In this document: positions 17,815 through 28,052 of the stretch, in pieces
Layout of the letters: each line of letters opens with the position of its first letter
Position numbering within the stretch: the first letter of the stretch is position 1
NCBI RefSeq assembly: GCF_000373785.1
Contig: NZ_KB892377.1
Span: forward strand, 425,617 to 489,616
DNA from: Erysipelothrix tonsillarum DSM 14972
Lineage (GTDB): Bacteria; Bacillota_I; Bacilli_A; Erysipelotrichales; Erysipelotrichaceae
Length of the DNA: 64,000 nt
Direction: 5' to 3'
The notes under the pieces: generated by a model
The model's database searches: none
The model's input: the letters and a program-made list of their open reading frames with translations, nothing else
Told to the model about the DNA's origin: nothing
Made by a program: the position numbers and the translations under genes

Positions 17815-18717
17815 ATGCGGAAATTATTAGTAGGGCTTGTGTTTTTAATGTTTTTAAATGGTTGTGGATCCCCGGATATTTATAAACAAGAGGGAGAGCT
17901 TGAAGTAGTCGTCACCACGACGATGTTACGGGACATGGTTCAATTGATTGGCGGTGAACGGCTCCATGTTACCGGGATGATTCAGGAGGGGGTTGATCCG
18001 CATCTTTACATACCAAAGCCGAGTGATATTCGAAGTTTGGCGAATGCTGATATTATTGTGTATAATGGAGTTCATTTAGAAGCAAAACTTGAAGACGTAT
18101 TGGTAAAAATGCGAGATAAAACGGTCATTAAGGCAGAGGACGGAATTGAGCCGAATCAATTGATTATGGATGAACAACAAGGCGGGATTGATCCTCATAT
18201 ATGGTTTGACTTGGACATTTGGCGTGATGTATCCGAACATATAGCAAACCAGTTGAGTTACAAAGATCCTGATTTTGCATCGTTATATGAGAAAAATCAA
18301 CAGGCTTATGCATTAGCACTGGAAAAACTTGAGGAGGATCTTCACACACAAATTGAAACGATTCCAAAAGAACAACGTGTCTTGGTTACGGCTCATGATG
18401 CATTCGCGTATTTGGGTCGCACTTTTGATATTGAAGTTAAAGCCATCCAAGGAATCTCTACGCAAACTGAAGCGGGGATTTCAGATATTAAATCTTTGGC
18501 GGAATTTATTGCGGAATATCAAATTCCTGCTGTTTTTATGGAAGCGTCAATTCCAGAGAAGACAATGACTGCGTTGCGTGAGGGTGTTGAACAGTTGGGA
18601 TTTCAGACTGATGTAGGTGGGCAACTCTATTCAGACACGCTTAAACCTCATAATAGTTTTATCGAAACTTACCGTTATAATATCGAGACGATGGTTCGAG
18701 GCTTAACAAAGAAATAA
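17815..18717 (+). CDS. Metal ABC transporter substrate-binding lipoprotein (ZnuA/PsaA-like)
   Basis: A 300-residue TroA-superfamily protein. Lipobox LNGC puts the lipidated Cys at residue 17. The metal site is recognisable: His63 in GVDPHLY, His128 in GIDPHIWF, Glu in FMEASIP and Asp in LYSDTLKPH, joined by the long rigid helix typical of cluster A-I binding proteins. Such proteins capture Zn2+ or Mn2+ for an ABC importer. There is no long His-rich loop between the first two sites, so metal choice is open. No permease or ATPase gene is adjacent, so it must work with a transporter encoded elsewhere. A COG0523 GTPase 1.5 kb downstream favours zinc. Confidence 0.88.
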   Translation: MRKLLVGLVFLMFLNGCGSPDIYKQEGELEVVVTTTMLRDMVQLIGGERLHVTGMIQEGVDPHLYIPKPSDIRSLANADIIVYNGVHLEAKLEDVLVKMRDKTVIKAEDGIEPNQLIMDEQQGGIDPHIWFDLDIWRDVSEHIANQLSYKDPDFASLYEKNQQAYALALEKLEEDLHTQIETIPKEQRVLVTAHDAFAYLGRTFDIEVKAIQGISTQTEAGISDIKSLAEFIAEYQIPAVFMEASIPEKTMTALREGVEQLGFQTDVGGQLYSDTLKPHNSFIETYRYNIETMVRGLTKK

Positions 18718-18742
18718 AATATTTTAGAGGCTATTTGCGTAG

Positions 18743-18778
18743 AAAAAAGTAGACATGATTATTGTGTCTACTTTTTTT
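18743..18778. terminator. Bidirectional terminator between the metal-binding lipoprotein and the MFS gene
   Basis: AAAAAAGTAGACA and TGTCTACTTTTTTT form a symmetrical hairpin serving both convergent genes. Confidence 0.85.
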
Positions 18779-18801
18779 GTTTATCATATTTAATTAAATT
18801 A

Positions 18802-19935
18802 CTATAGCTTACGATCTGAAATAAAGGCAAGCACGACCATTGCGATTGCATTTATACCTAAAACATTGATTGCGAAGACCATACTTGTACGATCAGCAAT
18901 GGTTCCAATGATTTGAGGGGTTATAATACCACCAATTGCAGCACATGTAAGAAGTAGTGCAAGGCGTTTTTGATTTCCAATAACATATTGCGATGTATTC
19001 GCAATACTTGTTGGATAGATACCTGCAAGACACAATCCAAGTGCAAGAATGGATATGGTAATAATTGTAGGATTCATTGTTGATACCAGACCAAAGAAGG
19101 ATAAGGCAGCACCAATTGTATAAATCAGTACAAGTTTAGTACCTTTAACTTTTTGTGAAATGACCGCAGTAATTAAACGACCAATCATAATCATAATCCA
19201 AGTAAGAGAAACAAGACTTGCTGCAAACGTATCGGATAGTATATTCATACTCTTCAAGTAGGTCATAAACCAACCATTGATGGTACTCTCAAGTCCTAAA
19301 TAGAAGAATAATACAAATGCTACTGCAAAGAAAGCAAAATCCAGTTTTTTGGTTGAAGCTTCAATCGGTGTATCTTGTTGACCGTGTAAATCAAGATCCA
19401 TTGTCATATAATTTAACCAAGATATTGTAGTAACAGCGGTTAAAAATAAGATTAGCTGATTAAAATCAAAACCGATATTTTTTAAACCAACAATAATAAA
19501 GGAAGCAAGCCCAGCACCAATTGCAAATACAGTATGAAGCATATTCATATCACGTGATTTATTATCGCTGAGATCATTAACGATAGCGTTACTCAAAATA
19601 CTTACCGATCCTCGACCAATTCCCATAAGGATAAATCCAAGCCATAAGATTTTGCGTATCGAGTCGGCAAAGATTACGATGGATAAGAAACTTAAAGGCA
19701 CTAATGCCGCTAAGATTCCAATTGCAATCTTATTTCCAAAACGCTCTGAAACAAAGGGACTGATAAAGTTTGCAAGCAAATTTCCTAAAGCAAACATCGA
19801 TAACAGTGTTCCAGCATCACTATACGATAAATTCAAATTTGTTATCAAATCCGGCATAATCGCACCAATGCTTAAAATAAAGATACCGCTTAAGAAGAAA
19901 CTAAAGTAGGTTCTTAAGATTGTTTTATTTTTCAT
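18802..19935 (-). CDS. MFS transporter
   Basis: A 377-residue major facilitator with about 12 hydrophobic segments. The loop 2-3 region reads FVSERFGNK, a form of the MFS G-x-x-x-D/R-x-x-G motif, and a related segment (TAVISQKVKGTK) recurs in the second half. The overall look is of the sugar/FucP-like or YfkF-type exporters; substrate cannot be inferred. Start ATG 19935 is preceded by GGAGG. The promoter at 19992-20020 contains a palindromic operator, so expression is probably repressed by a LacI-type regulator. Confidence 0.75.
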   Translation of the reverse strand: MKNKTILRTYFSFFLSGIFILSIGAIMPDLITNLNLSYSDAGTLLSMFALGNLLANFISPFVSERFGNKIAIGILAALVPLSFLSIVIFADSIRKILWLGFILMGIGRGSVSILSNAIVNDLSDNKSRDMNMLHTVFAIGAGLASFIIVGLKNIGFDFNQLILFLTAVTTISWLNYMTMDLDLHGQQDTPIEASTKKLDFAFFAVAFVLFFYLGLESTINGWFMTYLKSMNILSDTFAASLVSLTWIMIMIGRLITAVISQKVKGTKLVLIYTIGAALSFFGLVSTMNPTIITISILALGLCLAGIYPTSIANTSQYVIGNQKRLALLLTCAAIGGIITPQIIGTIADRTSMVFAINVLGINAIAMVVLAFISDRKL

Positions 19936-19991
19936 ATATTTATTCTTTCCTCCAGTAATTCATCCATAAAATAAGGATGATAACACTAACC

Positions 19992-20020
19992 ATTCTAATT
20001 AAGTAAACCGGTTTTGTCAA
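19992..20020 (-). promoter_or_regulatory. Promoter of the MFS gene with palindromic operator in the spacer
   Basis: On the minus strand -35 TTGACA (20015-20020), a 17-base spacer and -10 TAGAAT (19992-19997). The spacer holds the perfect palindrome AAACCGGTTT (20005-20014), typical of LacI-family half-site arrangement. Confidence 0.6.
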
Positions 20021-20182
20021 ACAAAGGTACCAAGAATGAATGACTTCGTCTTTGGTAGCGGTTTCTTCTATGATTTGACACGTTTTTGTAAATCTTTTCG
20101 CTTAAGAAATGATTTTTTTTTAGTGCTTTTGCTTGCAAGGACCGCACGGCTCGCTCATAATTATAGAATAAGGAGGTTGTTT

Positions 20183-21151
20183 ATGATACCTATTACAATT
20201 ATTTCTGGTTTTTTAGGTGCTGGGAAAACAACATTTATCAATCGAATTCTTAAAGAAACGCAAGAAGATACACTCGGTCTGATTATTAACGAGGTTGGTT
20301 CGGTTAATCTTGATAAAGCATTTATCCAATATAATCAAAATAATATTTTTGAAATCAATAGCGCATGTCTTTGTTGTGTTGATGATCGGGAATTGGAACT
20401 TGCAATTATGAATTTACGACGTCAGTTTATCGATCAAAATATGACACTCAAGTCTATCATTATTGAGACGAGTGGACTTGCTGAGGTAAATCCTTTGATT
20501 CAAACCATTCTTAAATCAGAGGCGGTTCAAAAATATTTTTATCTAAACAGTATCATTACTTTGGTGGATGCAGTGAATGCGGATCATGCACTTGAACATT
20601 ATCGGGAAACGCTTGAGCAAGTTGCTTTTGCAGATCGTATTTTTATTACAAAAACAGATCAGGTTCCCTATGGCTTATTGGGAAAACTTAAAGCAATCAA
20701 TCCACTGGCACCTGTCTCAATCTTAAAGCCAGAGACTTCATATATTTATCTTTTAAATGAGGATCGGTTTGATGCAACGCATACAGGGTATGAATCTTTA
20801 ACGGATTCTGTAACGCATCAAGAAAACCAAACGACGCATCATCATCGTCACTCCCATATGGACACCTTGACGCTGCATGCGAAGCAACCTCTGGCATTCT
20901 CAGAATTTAAAGAATGGTTGGTGGCTCTAGTGGATACAATGGGTCATGATCTATTACGGTATAAAGGGATTTTACGGGTTGAAGGGCTTGATGAGACAAT
21001 TATTGTTCAAGGGGTAGCAAGTACCTTTATGATTGATTACGGTCCTCAACCGATTTCTTTAGAAAGTCATTTTGTCATCATCGGTCGCAATATCGATGTC
21101 AAGGCTTTGACAACATCATTTGAAGCACTGGAACGTGCAAAGGAGTCATAA
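20183..21151 (+). CDS. COG0523/G3E GTPase, putative zinc metallochaperone (CobW-like)
   Basis: A 322-residue P-loop GTPase. Walker A GFLGAGKTT lies at 9-17, the family metal-binding motif CLCC at 62-65, and the guanine-specificity region reads ITKTD near 155. A His-rich insert (HHHRHSHMD) separates the GTPase from the CobW C-terminal domain. Family members hand Zn2+ to client enzymes when zinc is scarce. Start is ATG 20183, placed 7 bases behind AGGAGG; the longer frame back to 20036 has no ribosome site. The next gene starts 2 bases after the stop and must be co-transcribed. Confidence 0.85.
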   Translation: MIPITIISGFLGAGKTTFINRILKETQEDTLGLIINEVGSVNLDKAFIQYNQNNIFEINSACLCCVDDRELELAIMNLRRQFIDQNMTLKSIIIETSGLAEVNPLIQTILKSEAVQKYFYLNSIITLVDAVNADHALEHYRETLEQVAFADRIFITKTDQVPYGLLGKLKAINPLAPVSILKPETSYIYLLNEDRFDATHTGYESLTDSVTHQENQTTHHHRHSHMDTLTLHAKQPLAFSEFKEWLVALVDTMGHDLLRYKGILRVEGLDETIIVQGVASTFMIDYGPQPISLESHFVIIGRNIDVKALTTSFEALERAKES

Positions 21152-21153
21152 AT

Positions 21154-21747
21154 ATGTTTTTAGTTAAAATTATGCAATACGAACGTCAACATACAATTGG
21201 GGTGTTTGAACAGGAAGCAAATGCCATCGCTTTTGTAGAGTCAATTCCCGAAATTACAATTGAGCGCTATCATATTGATGGTGTTGAAGAACCGTTTATT
21301 GACTATTCGCTTGATCGCGAAGCTTTGGCAGATTATACCGAAGTCCTTTATAAAGGAAAGCGTGTTCCATTAACCAAACATATGTTTGTACCACAAGAGC
21401 GTATCTCTGTATTTATAATTCCGATTATATTTATGGATGATGATACGCAGGGATTGGTTGACGATGCCACACAAGTAGATGCATACATTGTCGCAAATCA
21501 TGAAGTGGAAGATTATATTCAAAAACGAGAATACCTGGCGAATGCTATTATGCAGGAAGCAACATCACGCGGATTCCGCAATGTTGAACGGGCTTATGCT
21601 GGTTCAGAGGATGGTGAAGCCATTGTAGCCATCGATACGAGTGGAAACAGTCGTTTCTTAACACATTTAGATGCAGGATTGGTCGATCAGTTTGAGTTTA
21701 ATAATGATGAATTACTTCATAAAATTTTCGAAGATACATTTAATTAA
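21154..21747 (+). CDS. Hypothetical protein co-transcribed with the COG0523 GTPase
   Basis: A 197-residue acidic soluble protein with no signal or membrane segment. It begins MFLVKIMQYERQH and is rich in Asp/Glu/Val with alternating short helices and strands. I do not recognise the family. The 2-base spacing from the GTPase and the shared terminator make it a likely functional partner, perhaps a client or regulator of the metallochaperone; that is inference from position only. Confidence 0.7.
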   Translation: MFLVKIMQYERQHTIGVFEQEANAIAFVESIPEITIERYHIDGVEEPFIDYSLDREALADYTEVLYKGKRVPLTKHMFVPQERISVFIIPIIFMDDDTQGLVDDATQVDAYIVANHEVEDYIQKREYLANAIMQEATSRGFRNVERAYAGSEDGEAIVAIDTSGNSRFLTHLDAGLVDQFEFNNDELLHKIFEDTFN

Positions 21748-21768
21748 GAAGCTTAGGCTTCTTTTTTT
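21746..21768 (+). terminator. Terminator of the GTPase operon
   Basis: AAGAAGC, TTAG loop, GCTTCTT, then a T-run. Confidence 0.8.
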
Positions 21769-21794
21769 TATACAATGACAAATATGTGAAAAAT

Positions 21795-21823
21795 TTGACA
21801 TAAAACACTGTGCATACAATAAT
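21795..21823 (+). promoter_or_regulatory. Promoter of the LPxTG adhesin
   Basis: -35 TTGACA (21795-21800), 17-base spacer, -10 AATAAT (21818-21823). These elements and spacing are the same as in the bgaA promoter. Confidence 0.6.
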
Positions 21824-21843
21824 GGGCTTAGGAGGGTTGATGA

Positions 21844-24800
21844 ATGAAGAAAAATAGAGTGCTAATGGTTTTAGCGTTAGTATGTTCTTTATTTATAGGT
21901 TCTATCAAAATAGATGCACAGGAAGCTGAAAATGCAGTACATTCCGAACCATCTATCATTCAAGAAGATCAAACATCGAAGCCCGATGAACATGATACTT
22001 CAAAAGCGGTTTTTCTTAATGAGAGGAGTAATGAAACGGAAGATGCGAGTTCGCATCAAGATTCAAACGAATCCATTATGGAAGATGGCAAACACGAGGA
22101 AGTCTTGACAACTTCGGAAAAGGATACGGATGAACCGCCATCACTGTTGCAAGGCCAACACAATTCAAAATTGGATGCTGAAAAAATTAAAAGCAAATAT
22201 AGTTTCAAAAAAGACCGCGATATGCCTTTAATTCCAGAAAACACTGTTCAAGGCGTAGAGTTAGAAGGTTTTCAAGCGCAAATAGATTGGAGTATTTCCA
22301 ATGAAACTGCAGCACAACTTAAGGTGGGTGATTATTTTGAATTTAAATTACCCATTGAGGTGATAGTGCCCAGTGCGAGTCTCGGTGTTGTTGACTTTCA
22401 AATGGATATTAAAATGGATGACGGTCAAATTGTAACCGAGACGGTTGGCTATTACGAAACACTAAAAGGGGCCAAGGGTAATTATATCGGTCGCATTGTC
22501 TTTACAAAAAGTTTTACTGCTTCGGAAGTTAAAGGAGAATTTGGATTCTCAGCTCAAATTAATAAGGATGCTTTAAATGGATTGGGTTCCAATATTCTAA
22601 CGTTTCCGGATTCAGAGGATACGGAGTTAACTGTAATCTTAGATTCCGAGTATGAAAAATTGATTGACAAGTCGGGTGAAATCAATGCGGTGTTTGGAAA
22701 ACAGGCAACGTGGAATCTTGATTTGAATAAACAACAAAAATTACGTAACGTTGTCAGTGTTAAGGATACACTTCCTGATCACATGGAATACGTGGGTGCG
22801 AAAATATTCAAATTGGAAACGGATTATCTTGGTAAGGTTACCAAAGTGGGTTCTGAAATTGAACCCATGTCACAGGAATGGAATGATCTCGAACTTGTTA
22901 TTACGAATCCTTCCGGCGCTGTTGAAATAACAATGAAAAATTTGGATCAAGCACTTCGCATTGTTCTCGTTACACAATTTGAAGGAAATTATAAACCTCA
23001 ATCTGGTAGTAATATACCGGTACATAATAAAGTTGAAGTCGATTTTGATGGCGATAAGGACGATAGTGAGTCCAAATTGACGACGTTTTATCCAAAGATG
23101 GTTGATAAAGCAGTGGGTGGATATAATCCTAGTGATCACATTATTGAATGGCGCGTCACCTTTAATCGAGCAAAGGTAACATTAACGGATCCTAAGCTGC
23201 TGGATGTGTTGTCTCCAGAGCATGAATACGTTGAAGGATCCATGCTGACTTCTACAGGTCAAAATGTTACGGTAACATCGAATAAAGATCCCATGGGTGA
23301 GAAATTGGATATAACCATTGTAGGCACTGTCGATCAAGAGTTAACTTTAACGTATAAAACCAAGATAAAAGAAGGGATTATTATTGACCACGATTTAATT
23401 TTAAATAATACAGTAAAGTATGGTGACGATACTGCGCAAAGCTATTTTTCAATTCGTCAAGAGTATCTTGATAAATTCTCGATTGGTGTTGACTATGAAA
23501 ATAAGCGCATTGGCTGGACCATCCAAGTCAATAAAGAATCACATGATATTACCGATGTCGTAATTCATGATAAGATTCCAGACCAAATGCGGTTTTTGAA
23601 AGAATCTTTAAAACTGATTAATAATGCGGGGCAATTGCTCACACTAGATAAAGACTATTTCTTAGACTATACAGAAGGAGATGATACGTTTACGATTCGA
23701 TTATCGGATAGCCAGAATAAAAACGTGAAGATTATCTATCAGACCGAATTCCATCCCACAAGCAAGGATGCAAAGTTTGGCGGACAATCTAAGGGACAAG
23801 ATTTTTATAAAAATAAAGCTACCATTGATTGGAAGGAAAATGGTAAAGATTTCCACACTGAAGGGGAGGCAATCCAAGTGGTGCGCCCCGAAGTGAATAA
23901 CAGTGGAAGTAAAAAAGGGACTTATGACCCCTTAACGAAAGAAATCACATGGCGTGTCGTTTTAAACTATGCGAAACATGAACTTCGTGATGCATCCTTT
24001 TATGATGTCATCTTAGAAGGTCAAAAGTATGTACCGGAATCAATGATCATTTCTAGTTATACTTTAGACAATAAGGGAGATCCAGTTCCCGGTGAACCGA
24101 TGACCGATAAACAAAAAGATGATGCGTTTATTAGTTGGCGTCCGGATTTGGATAAGGACTATCTCAACATTAAGTTTAAAAACAGCACTGAAAATGTTCG
24201 TTATATTGTGGAATATAAAACCAGTATTGATGGAGATATTATTTTAGAATCATACATCAATCGTGCAGTTTTTAGAAATGAAGATGATAGTTTTATTTTA
24301 GAAGATACTGTTAAAATACCTCATGGAGGGCATTTGGTAAGTAAAAATGGGGTGCGCGAAGGTATTGTCTTGAAATGGGATGTTCTTCTGAATCAATCAC
24401 AATCAACAATATACAATGCGAAAATCATTGATAAGCCCTCAACAAATCAAGTTCTCGATCGTGATAGTTTCAAACTTTATAAAGCGAGAATAACCGAAGA
24501 TCCTAAAGGGAAAGTTACGTTTGAGAAGGGTCCTGTGTTTGAGGATGATGCCTATGAGCTCACGTTCAGTCATGAAGGGGCTCAAGAAACCTTTGAAATT
24601 AAATTCAAGGCACCACTAACAGAAGCAATCTACCTGGATTATGAAAGTATAGCGAGTCCAAGTACGCAAGGTAGTGAAGATGCAACGAATACAATCCAAT
24701 TGATAGGTGATAATATCATTGAGTCAGAGCATGATAACGAGGAAAATCATAGTATCGAATTGGGCGGATTGTGGGGAAGCGGTACTGGCGAAACCGGCTC

Positions 24801-25950
24801 AATACAGATAAAGAAAACAGATCCGGACGGTAACCTTTTAGAAGGTGCCGAATTTATCCTTGTTGACAAGAATAACGTGGAATGGCGTAAAGGAACTACG
24901 GACGCACAAGGTCATCTTGAGTTTGCTCGATTACCTTATTTAGAATTCAAACTGATTGAAACCAAGGCACCAAAAGGATTTTCCATTGCCAATGAACTAA
25001 AAACAGGCATTACCATTCAAGTAAGCAATGAGAACCAAGGTGTTTATGATGTCCATGCGATCAATCGCGGTCGCCATCTGGAAATTCTAAAGCTTGATCA
25101 AAACAATAAACCGCTTGCTGGAGTCACGTTTGAGCTCATCGATCATGATGGAAACATCTTAAGTGCTCAAACGAACGAAAGTGGCGTAATTATTTACGAG
25201 TCCTTGCCATTGGGTACTTATACTTTAAAAGAGACTCAAACTTTAGAAGGACTCATTCTGGATACTACAGAACACGTTGTCACAATTGAAGAAGATGCAA
25301 ATCAAAATCAAACGGGTACCTTTTATTACGAACTTGTGAACTATAAAGGACGTGTCGAAATTCTTAAAACGGATGCTGACGCGAAGCCTTTGGCGGGTGC
25401 AAAATTTGGCGTTTACCAGTCTGATGATACACTCGTCATTGATAATCTTGTAACAGATGCCTCTGGAATCGCCTGTTACGATCAACTACAACCAGGCAAG
25501 TATTATCTTAAAGAATTAGAAGCTCCAGACGGATATGAACTTGATGCAACACCGGTGCCGTTTGAAATCGTGGACGCGGTGGCAGGTGAACCGGAATGGA
25601 TTCATCTTAATATGAAAAATAAACTAACTCCGTTGTTACCTGAACCTGAACCAACGCCCGAACCGGGACCAGAAATTGAACCAACACCCGAACCGGGACC
25701 AGAAATCGAACCAAAGCCGGAACCTGGACCAGAAATCCAACCAACACCGGAACCTGAAATAAAACCAAAGCCGGAATCCGGGATCAAAGAGACTCCTAAC
25801 ACGGAATCTAAAACTACTGAAACGGATCAAAAAGGATTATTACCAGTTACAGGAATGACACCCCATGCACAACGATATGGTGTGCTCCTTATTGGTATGG
25901 GGGCGGTTATCATAGACATAATAAAACAGCGGAAACACAACCGTAAATAA
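21844..25950 (+). CDS. Wall-anchored collagen-binding-type adhesin with Cna-B repeats (MSCRAMM-like)
   Basis: A 1368-residue surface protein. Signal peptide residues 1-25, then an acidic low-complexity region to about 105. The A region (about 110-980) is built from repeated Ig-like modules whose start is marked by W-x-V/L-x-x-N patterns: [36 protein letters not shown] and WDVLLNQSQ, as in staphylococcal collagen-adhesin-type domains. Three Cna-B (SpaA-like) domains follow near 986, 1077 and 1170 ([48 protein letters not shown]), whose Lys and Glu residues could form isopeptide bonds. [16 protein letters not shown] stalk leads to LPVTG, a membrane segment and a basic tail. It should adhere to host matrix. 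I cannot assign it to a named Erysipelothrix adhesin. Confidence 0.85.
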   Translation: MKKNRVLMVLALVCSLFIGSIKIDAQEAENAVHSEPSIIQEDQTSKPDEHDTSKAVFLNERSNETEDASSHQDSNESIMEDGKHEEVLTTSEKDTDEPPSLLQGQHNSKLDAEKIKSKYSFKKDRDMPLIPENTVQGVELEGFQAQIDWSISNETAAQLKVGDYFEFKLPIEVIVPSASLGVVDFQMDIKMDDGQIVTETVGYYETLKGAKGNYIGRIVFTKSFTASEVKGEFGFSAQINKDALNGLGSNILTFPDSEDTELTVILDSEYEKLIDKSGEINAVFGKQATWNLDLNKQQKLRNVVSVKDTLPDHMEYVGAKIFKLETDYLGKVTKVGSEIEPMSQEWNDLELVITNPSGAVEITMKNLDQALRIVLVTQFEGNYKPQSGSNIPVHNKVEVDFDGDKDDSESKLTTFYPKMVDKAVGGYNPSDHIIEWRVTFNRAKVTLTDPKLLDVLSPEHEYVEGSMLTSTGQNVTVTSNKDPMGEKLDITIVGTVDQELTLTYKTKIKEGIIIDHDLILNNTVKYGDDTAQSYFSIRQEYLDKFSIGVDYENKRIGWTIQVNKESHDITDVVIHDKIPDQMRFLKESLKLINNAGQLLTLDKDYFLDYTEGDDTFTIRLSDSQNKNVKIIYQTEFHPTSKDAKFGGQSKGQDFYKNKATIDWKENGKDFHTEGEAIQVVRPEVNNSGSKKGTYDPLTKEITWRVVLNYAKHELRDASFYDVILEGQKYVPESMIISSYTLDNKGDPVPGEPMTDKQKDDAFISWRPDLDKDYLNIKFKNSTENVRYIVEYKTSIDGDIILESYINRAVFRNEDDSFILEDTVKIPHGGHLVSKNGVREGIVLKWDVLLNQSQSTIYNAKIIDKPSTNQVLDRDSFKLYKARITEDPKGKVTFEKGPVFEDDAYELTFSHEGAQETFEIKFKAPLTEAIYLDYESIASPSTQGSEDATNTIQLIGDNIIESEHDNEENHSIELGGLWGSGTGETGSIQIKKTDPDGNLLEGAEFILVDKNNVEWRKGTTDAQGHLEFARLPYLEFKLIETKAPKGFSIANELKTGITIQVSNENQGVYDVHAINRGRHLEILKLDQNNKPLAGVTFELIDHDGNILSAQTNESGVIIYESLPLGTYTLKETQTLEGLILDTTEHVVTIEEDANQNQTGTFYYELVNYKGRVEILKTDADAKPLAGAKFGVYQSDDTLVIDNLVTDASGIACYDQLQPGKYYLKELEAPDGYELDATPVPFEIVDAVAGEPEWIHLNMKNKLTPLLPEPEPTPEPGPEIEPTPEPGPEIEPKPEPGPEIQPTPEPEIKPKPESGIKETPNTESKTTETDQKGLLPVTGMTPHAQRYGVLLIGMGAVIIDIIKQRKHNRK

Positions 25951-25963
25951 GAAACTTAAGTAT

Positions 25964-25995
25964 AAAAAAACCTCATTCTAAGAATGAGGTTTTTA
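25964..25995. terminator. Bidirectional terminator after the adhesin gene
   Basis: AAAAAACCTCATTC pairs with GAATGAGGTTTTT; it lies between convergent genes and overlaps the end of the next one by a base or two of its T-run. Confidence 0.85.
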
Positions 25996-26259
25996 TTATT
26001 GGAAGAAACGTTCACCTGCACGAATACCCTGTTTCGTGAGCTCAAACCCACCTATCATCCAAATTTTTGTATAGCCTAATGATTCAAGGTATTGAAGGCT
26101 TTCTAAAACTTCTTTTGGAGATACTGAGAGGATTTCGGCGATGTCATCAATAATGGAACTGTTGAAATTAGATACGGTACGTGAACAATCATTTCGATCA
26201 CATCGTGTTTGATATAACTGATAAAGTTGTTGTAAAACATTAAGATGATGTTGTTCCAT
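25996..26259 (-). CDS. Small winged-helix-like protein
   Basis: An 87-residue protein. The pattern of an N-terminal helix, a helix-turn-helix-like stretch (IDDIAEILSVSPKEVLESLQY) and a C-terminal beta wing (YTKIWMIGGFELTKQG) suggests a small DNA-binding or MarR/PadR-like regulator. Two Cys (CDRNDC) stand near residue 20. Gene family not recognised. It is transcribed toward the adhesin gene. Confidence 0.6.
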   Translation of the reverse strand: MEQHHLNVLQQLYQLYQTRCDRNDCSRTVSNFNSSIIDDIAEILSVSPKEVLESLQYLESLGYTKIWMIGGFELTKQGIRAGERFFQ

Positions 26260-26362
26260 GTAATCACTCCTTTTACATATTATAACATGTTAAGGAGATA
26301 GGTCATGACTGTTGACTTGTGGAGGTGGTGAATCTAAAATTGAAGAAGAAAGAAGGGCTACT

Positions 26363-27133
26363 ATGAGAGGGATTATTATTGATGAAATTGGGCAAATAGA
26401 GGATGCATTGGAGTCAACGGCCATTGACGCTTATTCACTTCAAAATGTTGGAGATGAGGAAATGATTCTGCATCTTTTTCAACACCATGGCATTAATATG
26501 GGAGTGGATGATGTTCGGATGGATGATTTTGAAAAAGGGGTACAATTTTATCAAAATCAAGGACATGACGTTACGATTCGCAATTCGGGCGGTCGATCAA
26601 TTGTAGCGGATGAAGGAGTTCTCAATATGTCCTTGATTTTTAATTCTGATGCAACAATGGATGATAACTATGAGTATTATGGTGATTTTATTCGAGCGGC
26701 GTTACGCCCAATCGCATCCCATATCGACATCTTTAAAATTGATGGCGCATACTGTCCAGGGGACACGGATATGAGTATTGACGGTAAGAAGTTTTGTGGT
26801 ACGGCGCAACGACGTTCTGGGAAGCGGGTTTCGATGGTCTGCTATCTTAGCGTTTGCGGTAATCAACAAATCCGTGGGGAACTTGTTCGAGACTTTTATG
26901 CGCAATGTCGTGGCAATGTTGTGCATGTTGATCCGACCAAAATGGAGTCTTTAGATATTTTGACGGGCTATGAACTTTCGCCACGCTATATTGGTGATTT
27001 ACTCATTCATGAACTTAGGAACCGATGTGACGCGATTGAGGAAGTTCATAAACAGGATTTGGATGAACAAGGGTTTATCGAAGCTAAACGTCGTACCGTG
27101 TTGCATAATCAAAGATTGCTTTCGAAACTGTAG
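26363..27133 (+). CDS. lipL: LipL-like octanoyltransferase / lipoate-protein ligase family
   Basis: A 256-residue protein of the BPL/LplA catalytic fold. VTIRNSGGRSIVADEGVLN is the lipoyl-pocket motif. AYCPGDTDMSIDGKK contains the Cys that in Bacillus LipL carries the acyl thioester, and GTAQRRSGKR follows. LipL moves octanoyl (or lipoyl) groups from GcvH to E2 subunits of dehydrogenase complexes. Start ATG 26363 has AGAAGG 6 bases upstream; the frame stays open to a TTG at 26312. No other lipoate gene is adjacent. A plain lipoate-protein ligase role cannot be excluded. Confidence 0.8.
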   Translation: MRGIIIDEIGQIEDALESTAIDAYSLQNVGDEEMILHLFQHHGINMGVDDVRMDDFEKGVQFYQNQGHDVTIRNSGGRSIVADEGVLNMSLIFNSDATMDDNYEYYGDFIRAALRPIASHIDIFKIDGAYCPGDTDMSIDGKKFCGTAQRRSGKRVSMVCYLSVCGNQQIRGELVRDFYAQCRGNVVHVDPTKMESLDILTGYELSPRYIGDLLIHELRNRCDAIEEVHKQDLDEQGFIEAKRRTVLHNQRLLSKL

Positions 27134-27164
27134 AATTGATGTATAATGAATTAAGAGGTGGCTT

Positions 27165-27998
27165 ATGAAAAAATTTATCAATGTCCTATTAGGTTTATTC
27201 ATCGTCTGTACGTCCGTTGTACTTGTGGGTGGACTTATGACACAATCACAAGTCCGTAATATTGGAACGCTCTTTCCACCGACGTTTGTTGAGGTGGAAA
27301 CACAAATCGAACATTACCTGGATCCCATTAGGGAGGTTGTTCCAGTAGAAAAACAAGCTCAGTTTGATGCTTTACAAGAAAAAGTTGTTCAGGATCCCCA
27401 ATTTCAAGATATTACCGAATCATTAGCTACAAGCGCGCTTAACGATATTGTTACAGGCGGTAGCAGTATTGATGAAGCTGCTTTAAAAGCCGATGTTCAA
27501 ACATATATCGAATCTTATGGGTCTGAAATTGAAACGCTCAGCGATGGACAAGTAACATCGGAAACCGTCAGTGCTGTTGTTGAGGAAACATTGAATAATA
27601 CCGATATTCAAAGCACCTATGAAACAATCATAACGCGGGTTCAGGAAGAATTGTCCCCCCGCCAAACGAAGATACTAGGTGCTGTAGATTGGTTTACCCA
27701 AAACAGTCAAAAAATTATTATCGGTATGTCCGTCTTGTTAGGGATTGCATTGATCTTGGTGCTTGTCTTAAATCCAGGGTGGCATTGGACAAGGGTTTAT
27801 GGTCATATTGCGGTATTTTGTTCCCTTATCATGCTCTTGGGATTTTTGGCTTCACCGTTTATAATGACGGCGATTCAAAATAAAGTTGGCGTCGATATTC
27901 CTATTAAAAATAATCCGTTTAAATGGTATTTATGGACGGGAGTGGGTGTTCTGGTATCGAGTGTTATCTTTAAATTAATGAGTCGACTAGAATCTTAA
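27165..27998 (+). CDS. Membrane protein of unknown function
   Basis: A 277-residue protein with one N-terminal transmembrane segment (about 5-25), a ~160-residue mostly helical extracytoplasmic region rich in Gln, Glu and Val, and three C-terminal hydrophobic segments (near 186-204, 210-232, 254-272). The layout suggests a surface-exposed coiled domain held by a membrane anchor. No family recognised. Start follows AGAGGTGG; it lies 31 bases after the LipL-like gene and may share its message. Confidence 0.7.
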   Translation: MKKFINVLLGLFIVCTSVVLVGGLMTQSQVRNIGTLFPPTFVEVETQIEHYLDPIREVVPVEKQAQFDALQEKVVQDPQFQDITESLATSALNDIVTGGSSIDEAALKADVQTYIESYGSEIETLSDGQVTSETVSAVVEETLNNTDIQSTYETIITRVQEELSPRQTKILGAVDWFTQNSQKIIIGMSVLLGIALILVLVLNPGWHWTRVYGHIAVFCSLIMLLGFLASPFIMTAIQNKVGVDIPIKNNPFKWYLWTGVGVLVSSVIFKLMSRLES

Positions 27999-28017
27999 AT
28001 CAATAGATATCGTAAAT

Positions 28018-28052
28018 TAAAAGCAAACGTGACAAACATGTTTGCTTTTTTT
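28018..28052 (+). terminator. Terminator after the membrane protein gene
   Basis: AAGCAAAC pairs with GTTTGCTT around an 11-base loop, ending in a T-run. The following 28053-28291 contains only a short open stretch without a start. Confidence 0.8.

Noticed and set aside
17701..17880. GTG-started frame after GGAGGTGA, reading into the metal-binding lipoprotein gene
   Set aside because: It overlaps the lipoprotein signal region in another frame, lacks family similarity and ends shortly after.
20036..20182. N-terminal extension of the COG0523 GTPase
   Set aside because: The P-loop must lie near the N-terminus in this family, and only ATG 20183 has a ribosome site.
25602..25830. Reverse-strand frames across the adhesin stalk
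   Set aside because: They mirror the proline/glutamate repeat (serine/glycine/phenylalanine-rich products) and are not genes.
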